From Treponema primitia ZAS-1 (GTDB lineage Bacteria > Spirochaetota > Spirochaetia > Treponematales > Breznakiellaceae): DNA of 64,000 bases. Made by a program: the position numbers and the translations under genes. This document shows, one piece after another, positions 59,335 to 64,000 of the stretch. The stretch lies in contig NZ_AEEA01000025.1 in the NCBI RefSeq assembly GCF_000297095.1, positions 1 to 64,000 on the forward strand. Reading direction: 5' to 3'. The first letter of the stretch is position 1; each line of letters begins with the position of its first letter. The notes under the pieces were generated by a model. That model was given only the letters and a program-made list of their open reading frames with translations. It ran no database searches and was not told the origin of the DNA.

Positions 59335-60540
59335 ATGAAATTTGTGCAATTTGGCGGAGGCAATATCGGCCGTTCTTTTATCGGAGCCTTGTTTTCCCGT
59401 GCTGCCTGGGAAGTGGTCTTTGTCGATGTGGATCCCGTCCTGGTTTCCCGACTCAATCAGGAACGATATTATACGGTGGTAATCAAGCGGGATGGAAAGG
59501 CCGATGAAAGCCGAAGCATTGGGCCGGTGCGGGCGGTTGACGGCCGGGATATTGAGCTTGTCAGCACGGAGATCGCTGATGCGGATATAGCCGCCACCAG
59601 CGTAGGCAAGAACGCCCTTCCCAAGGTGCTGCCGGTTCTGGCCCGGGGCCTTGAAAAGCGCTTTAAAAAGGATCCGGAACGGCCTCTGGATATTATTATC
59701 GCTGAAAATGACCGGTCTGCCCCGGAGCTCTTCCGGAATATCCTTACCCGGGAACTGGGTCCGGAGTATCCCTTTTCGCGCCTGGTGGGCCTGGTGGAGA
59801 CCAGCATTGGAAAAATGGTACCCCTCATGCGGAAGGAAGATCTGGCGGAGGATTCGCTCCGGCTTTTTGCGGAGGAATACGAAACCCTGATCCTGGATAA
59901 GAAGGGCTTTAAGGGTCCCCTGCCGGAAATAGCGGGTCTGTGTCCGGTGGAACCCATAGAAGCATACGTGGATAGAAAGCTTTTTGTCCATAATTTGGGC
60001 CATGCCGCAACGGCCTATCTGGGATATCAAAAGGACCCCAGGGAACCGTTTATTTCCGGAGCATTAAAGTTGGAAGGGGTTGAACAAGGGGTCAGGGCGG
60101 CCATGAACGAGGCGGCCGATGCCCTGGTTTTAGAATATCCCAAATCCTACAGCCGGCAGGATCTCCGGGATCATATTGAGGATCTCCTTTCCCGGTTTAA
60201 GAACTCCGCCTTGGGGGATACGGTACACCGGGTGGGCCGGGATCTGCGCCGAAAGCTAAGCCGGGAGGATCGCCTGGTAGGGGCCATGCTGCTCTGCGCT
60301 AAACACAATGTTCCCTTTGGCGCAATTGCGGCGGTGTATAAGGCGGCGCTGAACTTTGCTGCGGCGGATGAAAAGGGTCTCCCCTTTCCCGCAGATGCCC
60401 AGTTCCGATCGGAATTTATTTCCGGAGATACAGGAACCGTTCAGTTTGCAGAAATACTACAGAATGTATCCGGATTAGACAGTAATACTGTTATTGATAA
60501 AAAAGTAATAGATCTGTTGAAAAATGGAAGGATAGAATGA
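59335..60540 (+). CDS. mtlD: mannitol-1-phosphate 5-dehydrogenase
   Basis: Interconverts mannitol-1-phosphate and fructose-6-phosphate with NAD. 401 residues. The nucleotide-binding turn FGGGNIGRSFIGALF opens the protein, and the conserved ENDRSAPELF, LVGLVETSIGKMVP and LFVHNLGHAATAYLG blocks follow, as in MtlD. No mannitol PTS gene is adjacent. It overlaps the next gene, a PfkB-type kinase, by four bases, so the pair forms an operon. Confidence 0.94.
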   Translation: MKFVQFGGGNIGRSFIGALFSRAAWEVVFVDVDPVLVSRLNQERYYTVVIKRDGKADESRSIGPVRAVDGRDIELVSTEIADADIAATSVGKNALPKVLPVLARGLEKRFKKDPERPLDIIIAENDRSAPELFRNILTRELGPEYPFSRLVGLVETSIGKMVPLMRKEDLAEDSLRLFAEEYETLILDKKGFKGPLPEIAGLCPVEPIEAYVDRKLFVHNLGHAATAYLGYQKDPREPFISGALKLEGVEQGVRAAMNEAADALVLEYPKSYSRQDLRDHIEDLLSRFKNSALGDTVHRVGRDLRRKLSREDRLVGAMLLCAKHNVPFGAIAAVYKAALNFAAADEKGLPFPADAQFRSEFISGDTGTVQFAEILQNVSGLDSNTVIDKKVIDLLKNGRIE

Positions 60541-61721
60541 TTATTCATGGAACCGGCTGCTGCCTAATGGATTTTTTATACCCTTCGATTGATTTTTCCG
60601 CCCCCGCTTTTCATCAGGCCCTTTCCCGGCAGGATGGGGACGGCGGACTTCATCCGGGACACCTGGTTTTTGCCGAAGACTTTGAACGGTTCATGGGAAA
60701 GCCCTACGAAAGCGCCCTGATGGATATAAGCAACGGCATTACCCATGCTTCCTATAACCTTGGGGGGCCTTCGGTGGTATCCCTAACCCACGCCGCCCAG
60801 GTCCTGGGCGAAGGCGCCGATGTGTTTTTTTTCGGGTGCCGGGGCAATGACGATACGGGGAACCTTGTGGAAGCCGCCCTTTCCCGGCTGCCCTTCCGGA
60901 AGTACCGGCTGGTAACAAAACCGGGCGCCACCCCCCGGACAGATGTGCTTTCGGACCCCCATTACGATAACGGCCACGGAGAGCGGACCTTTATCAACCT
61001 TTTAGGGGCAGCCTGTAATTTTGATCCCGATTATTTGGAAGATGCTTTCTTCGATGCGAATATAATTGCCTTTGGCGGAACCGCTCTGACGCCGTCCATT
61101 CATGACGGTCTTACGGGGCTCCTCAAGCGGGCCCGGGAAAATGACGCAGTAACGGTGGTGAATCTGGTTTATGATTACCGCAGTGAAATCAACGCCCCGG
61201 GCCGGAAGTGGAAACTCGGGACCGGGGACGACGCCTATCCCTTTATTGATGTGCTCATTGCCGACCGGGACGAAGCCTTGAAAACATCCGGCTGTTCCAC
61301 ATCGGAGGATGCGGCGGCTTGGTTTCTTTCCCGGGGAACCGGGGCGGTACTGATTACCGAAGGGGCGAGGTCTATCAGGATTGCTGCGGGAAAGGGGATA
61401 TGCAGTCCCCTGGAAACACAAACCCTGCCGGTCTGCGAAGAAGTCAACCGGGAGCTGGCTAGTTTCCCCGAGCGAAAGGGGGATACCACCGGCTGCGGGG
61501 ATAACTTTGCCGGGGGCATTATCGCCGGTATTGCGGAACAGTTAGCCCTGGCGCCAAAAAATAAAATCGATCTCCGGGAAGCCTGTATCCTTGGGACCGC
61601 CGCCGGGGGCTTCGCCTGTTTTACCGTGGGAGGTGTTTTTTACGAAACCTATCCCGGAGAAAAACGGGAACGGCTGGCGCCCTATATTGCTGCGTACCGG
61701 AAACAGATAGGATATTTATAA
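60537..61721 (+). CDS. PfkB-family carbohydrate kinase
   Basis: 394-residue sugar or nucleoside kinase of the ribokinase fold. Substrate loop SYNLGGPSVVSLTHAAQVLGE near residues 65-85 and the PfkB signature 2 DTTGCGDNFAGGIIAGIA at about 320-337, with the catalytic Asp in GCGDNF. Co-translated with mtlD, suggesting a fructose- or mannitol-related sugar as substrate, which is inferred. The N-terminal Cys-rich start MIIHGTGCCLMDF is unusual for the family. Confidence 0.85.
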   Translation: MIIHGTGCCLMDFLYPSIDFSAPAFHQALSRQDGDGGLHPGHLVFAEDFERFMGKPYESALMDISNGITHASYNLGGPSVVSLTHAAQVLGEGADVFFFGCRGNDDTGNLVEAALSRLPFRKYRLVTKPGATPRTDVLSDPHYDNGHGERTFINLLGAACNFDPDYLEDAFFDANIIAFGGTALTPSIHDGLTGLLKRARENDAVTVVNLVYDYRSEINAPGRKWKLGTGDDAYPFIDVLIADRDEALKTSGCSTSEDAAAWFLSRGTGAVLITEGARSIRIAAGKGICSPLETQTLPVCEEVNRELASFPERKGDTTGCGDNFAGGIIAGIAEQLALAPKNKIDLREACILGTAAGGFACFTVGGVFYETYPGEKRERLAPYIAAYRKQIGYL

Positions 61722-61730
61722 TTTGGAGCA

Positions 61731-62471
61731 ATGGTGAATATCATCCTCTTTGAACCCCACGAGGCGGGGAAAAGTCTCCCTAAACGGGATGAACGGACTG
61801 TCCATCTGCTCAAGGTGCTGCATAAAAAGCCCGGCGATTCCTTTGACGCGGGTATCCTGGGGGGCCATCTGGGTACCGGCAGGATCGAGTCGATCAGTTC
61901 CGATGGAGCCCTGACCTATTCCCTGGATTTACCGATGGACCCTCCTCCCCGGCTGCCCATACGAATCGCTGTGGGCTTTCCCCGTCCTATACAGCTCCGC
62001 CGGCTCCTGCGGGACCTTTCCAACCTGGGCCTCTTAGCGGTGGACCTTATGGGGACCGACCTGGGCGAAAAAAGCTACCGGGACACCAAGCTGCTTACCG
62101 ACGGCGGCGCCCGGGCAGCCCTTATTGAAGGGGCGGTCCAGGCCCGGGATACCACCATCCCATCCTTATCCACCTACCCAAACCTGGAAGCCTGGCTGGA
62201 GGAACAGCCCTGGAAAAAGACGCCCGGCGATACTTTCCTCATAGCGCCGGACAATGTGCGGCCCGTGGGGGCCATGGCGAACCTGCCTATCCGTCAGTGT
62301 CCCGTGGTTTTAGCCATCGGTCCGGAGCGTGGCTGGTCCGACCGGGAGCGGGACCTTCTGGAGACCGCCGGTTTTGCCCGGCTCTCCCTGGGAAAGCGGG
62401 CTCTGCGTACTGAAACCGCCTGTGTGGCTGCGGCAGTACTGGCTATGGAAAAAACCGGAGAACTTCGGTAA
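61731..62471 (+). CDS. rsmE: 16S rRNA m3U1498 methyltransferase
   Basis: SPOUT-family methyltransferase, 246 residues. The C-terminal SAM-binding knot reads VVLAIGPERGWSDRERDLLETAGFARLSLGKRALRTETACVAAAVLAM, which is the RsmE signature with the usual GPEGG motif as GPERG. The N-terminal PUA-like part is RDERTVHLLKVLHKKPGDSF. It methylates uridine in helix 44 of 16S rRNA. Start ATG with TTGGAG just before; GTG three bases later is also possible. Downstream of the sugar kinase by nine bases. Confidence 0.93.
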   Translation: MVNIILFEPHEAGKSLPKRDERTVHLLKVLHKKPGDSFDAGILGGHLGTGRIESISSDGALTYSLDLPMDPPPRLPIRIAVGFPRPIQLRRLLRDLSNLGLLAVDLMGTDLGEKSYRDTKLLTDGGARAALIEGAVQARDTTIPSLSTYPNLEAWLEEQPWKKTPGDTFLIAPDNVRPVGAMANLPIRQCPVVLAIGPERGWSDRERDLLETAGFARLSLGKRALRTETACVAAAVLAMEKTGELR

Positions 62472-62480
62472 AATAATTTT

Positions 62481-63269
62481 ATGAATCAAGATCAGGTTAG
62501 GACTATCCTTCTTTCGATAGAAGACGCCCCCATGGAGTTTACCCTCATCTTTTCCGGTAAAAAAAGTAAAAAGGTAAACGGCCTTTACAAACCGGATACC
62601 CGGGAGATCATCATCCATAACCACAATTTTGAGGATGATAATCTGCTCCTGTATACCGCCATCCATGAATACGCCCACCATCTCCACGCCTGTTCCCTGG
62701 GCGGCAAACTTCCCTCCCGCTCCCATACCACGGAATTTTGGGGCATACTCCACGATCTCCTGGAAAAGGCCGAGGCCAAGGGTGTTTACAAAAATGTGTT
62801 TACCGAATCACCGGAACTGGCGGAACTGACCGAAACCATTCGGAAAAAGTACCTTTTGCAAAACGGCAGCCTGGTTAAGGAATTAGGTATGCTGCTCCTC
62901 AAGGCCGGCGAGCTCTGCGACAGTATCGGCGCCCGGTTCGAGGATTATATAGACCGGGTTCTCTGCATCCCCCGCTTGGCGGCCAAGATGTCCATGAAAA
63001 TGTTTGAGTATGACCTTGACCCATCCCTGGGTTCCGATAATATGCGCTTTCTTGCGGGAATCAAAAATGACGATAACCGGGCGGCTGCGGAAAAATCGCT
63101 TCTTGGAGGAAAAAGCCCGGACGCTGTAAAACGGGAGACCATGAAAAAGCCCCAGGAAGAGGATCCCCGGGATAGGCTGGAAAAGGAAAAGCTCCGGCTA
63201 GAGCGAACCATCAATTCCCTGACCAAACGCCTGGACGAGGTTGAGCGGGAACTGGAAACTATCCTCTAA
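62481..63269 (+). CDS. zinc-metallopeptidase-like protein with coiled-coil tail
   Basis: 262 residues. The motif HEYAHHLH (HExxH) at about residue 67 followed by THTTEFW-like segment SHTTEFWGILHDLLEKAE suggests a zincin fold similar to SprT or the ImmA/IrrE group; the third metal ligand is not certain. The middle is helical (LAELTETIRKKYLLQNGSL), and the last 40 residues form a coiled coil (DRLEKEKLRLERTINSLTKRLDEVERELETI). Follows rsmE by nine bases, perhaps co-transcribed. Function unknown. The stop overlaps the convergent gene by four bases. Confidence 0.7.
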   Translation: MNQDQVRTILLSIEDAPMEFTLIFSGKKSKKVNGLYKPDTREIIIHNHNFEDDNLLLYTAIHEYAHHLHACSLGGKLPSRSHTTEFWGILHDLLEKAEAKGVYKNVFTESPELAELTETIRKKYLLQNGSLVKELGMLLLKAGELCDSIGARFEDYIDRVLCIPRLAAKMSMKMFEYDLDPSLGSDNMRFLAGIKNDDNRAAAEKSLLGGKSPDAVKRETMKKPQEEDPRDRLEKEKLRLERTINSLTKRLDEVERELETIL

Positions 63270-64000
63270 GAAAAAATAACACACACCGGAGTGGGAACCG
63301 GGTACGCAAATAATTTTACAAGATCCCCGGTAGCCCGGTTAATACGGAACACCGCCATGGTATTTGAATCCTGATTACAGACTAAAAGAAAATTTCCCGA
63401 TGGATCGATGGAAAAATCCCGGGGAGTTTTGCCCCCCGAAGGAATACAGCCCGTAAGGGTTAGGGCGCCGGATGCGGCATCCCGCTTAAAAACAGCAATA
63501 CTATCATGACCCCGGTTGGAGGTATAAACAAAATTTCCATCGGGACTGATTTTTATTGCCGCAGCGATACTGTTTAATCCGGCGATCCCCTCAGGCAGGG
63601 CCGATATATTTTGCAGTTCTTCGAAAATTCCCGTTGATTGGTTATATTTTAGTACATCCACGGTGGAAGCCAATTCGTTTATACTATAACCATGGGTCCC
63701 GGTGGGATCAAAAATCCCGTGCCGGGGGCCGGCGCCGGGGTTGACGTTGAACCAGGGAATTGCCGCCGCGGTTAAGGGCAGATCTGCAAAAGGATCAAAG
63801 GAATAGGCCATGAGCCGATCGGTACCCAGGTCAAAGGCAAAGCCCCTAGTAAAGCTTCGATCAAACAAAAAAGAATGCGCGTGGGGCCCTTCCTGCCGTT
63901 CCGTATTAGGGCCGGCGCCGGAAAGCGTGATAACCTGGACCGCCTTGCCCAGGACGCCATCCGGTCCCAGGGGCAGTACCGCGAGGGTACCGCTGGCATA
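63266..64000 (-). CDS. lactonase-like seven-bladed beta-propeller, 5' end off window
   Basis: The frame runs from 64000 on the minus strand without a start, so the N-terminus is beyond the window; 244 residues are seen. The blocks ERQEGPHAHS, RHGIFDPTGTHGYSINELASTV, ISPDGNFVYTSNRGHDSIAVFKRD and CIPSGGKTPRDFSIDPSGNFLLVCNQDSNTMAVF are typical of the 6-phosphogluconolactonase/lactonase propeller family (PF10282). The reaction could be 6-phosphogluconolactone hydrolysis or carboxymuconate cyclase-like; this part alone does not decide. Convergent with the metallopeptidase-like gene. Confidence 0.88.
   Translation of the reverse strand, partial: YASGTLAVLPLGPDGVLGKAVQVITLSGAGPNTERQEGPHAHSFLFDRSFTRGFAFDLGTDRLMAYSFDPFADLPLTAAAIPWFNVNPGAGPRHGIFDPTGTHGYSINELASTVDVLKYNQSTGIFEELQNISALPEGIAGLNSIAAAIKISPDGNFVYTSNRGHDSIAVFKRDAASGALTLTGCIPSGGKTPRDFSIDPSGNFLLVCNQDSNTMAVFRINRATGDLVKLFAYPVPTPVCVIFS

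Noticed and set aside
1..64000. CRISPR arrays, rRNA, tRNA and transposase genes
   Set aside because: I looked for regularly spaced repeats, T-loop consensus and transposase motifs on both strands and found none that held up; reading by eye may miss a diverged tRNA.

Overview
The window looks like chromosome of a free-living or gut-type treponeme. Support: a four-gene BMP-type riboflavin ABC transporter behind an FMN riboswitch, as known for RfuABCD of Treponema; many lipoproteins with loose spirochaete lipoboxes; beta-barrel proteins ending in Phe or Leu; tightly packed operons with ATGA overlaps; and moderate-to-high GC in core genes. A termite-gut lineage such as T. primitia or T. azotonutricium is my inference from GC and carbohydrate content, not something the sequence proves.

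Layout. 1-3.6 kb: 3' part of an rfbA gene, then purA-guaA on the minus strand. 3.8-8.4 kb: a sugar ABC transporter (binding lipoprotein, two permeases) with a 4-alpha-glucanotransferase. 8.4-11.1 kb: a TrpXYZ-like ABC transporter. 11.3-11.9 kb: an AT-rich Phd/ParE toxin-antitoxin pair. 12.0-14.9 kb: purB-guaB, so all four enzymes of the IMP branch point lie in this window. 15.0-18.7 kb: a fibronectin-III lipoprotein and an outer-membrane barrel. 18.8-21.6 kb: YbaK deacylase, two lipocalin-like lipoproteins and an orphan amino-acid-type binding protein. 21.6-22.7 kb: a RhuM gene between short direct repeats. 22.8-26.3 kb: an ECF sigma factor with a membrane partner, opposite a MacB-like ABC operon with a DUF4418 protein.

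26.4-32.8 kb is a sulfur/redox region: an SsuABC-like transporter, then an open frame that fuses a QueG-like double 4Fe-4S protein to O-acetylhomoserine sulfhydrylase, with a strong internal ribosome binding site and start at the join; divergently, CcdA and a TlpA-like thioredoxin. 32.8-37.8 kb is the riboflavin system: promoter, FMN riboswitch, terminator, rfuABCD. 37.8-41.6 kb holds two barrels and a lipoprotein; 41.7-43.9 kb a tandem PII-like protein with a duplicated DUF1538 membrane protein. 44.1-52.3 kb holds a long GH77 enzyme, a 1257-residue GH13 enzyme and an AlgI/SGNH O-acylation pair. 52.3-53.3 kb is an inserted segment carrying a second toxin-antitoxin pair and an ATPase remnant, bounded by 43-bp direct repeats. 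53.3-64 kb holds an HD protein, Na/Pi transporter, MscS channel, threonine synthase, mannitol-1-phosphate dehydrogenase with a PfkB kinase, RsmE, a zinc-peptidase-like protein and a partial beta-propeller protein.

Alpha-glucan use (two MalQ enzymes, GH13, a sugar importer) is the clearest metabolic theme, with purine interconversion, sulfur assimilation and flavin uptake as secondary themes. I saw no tRNA, rRNA, CRISPR array or transposase gene. The accessory parts are the two toxin-antitoxin pairs and the RhuM gene.
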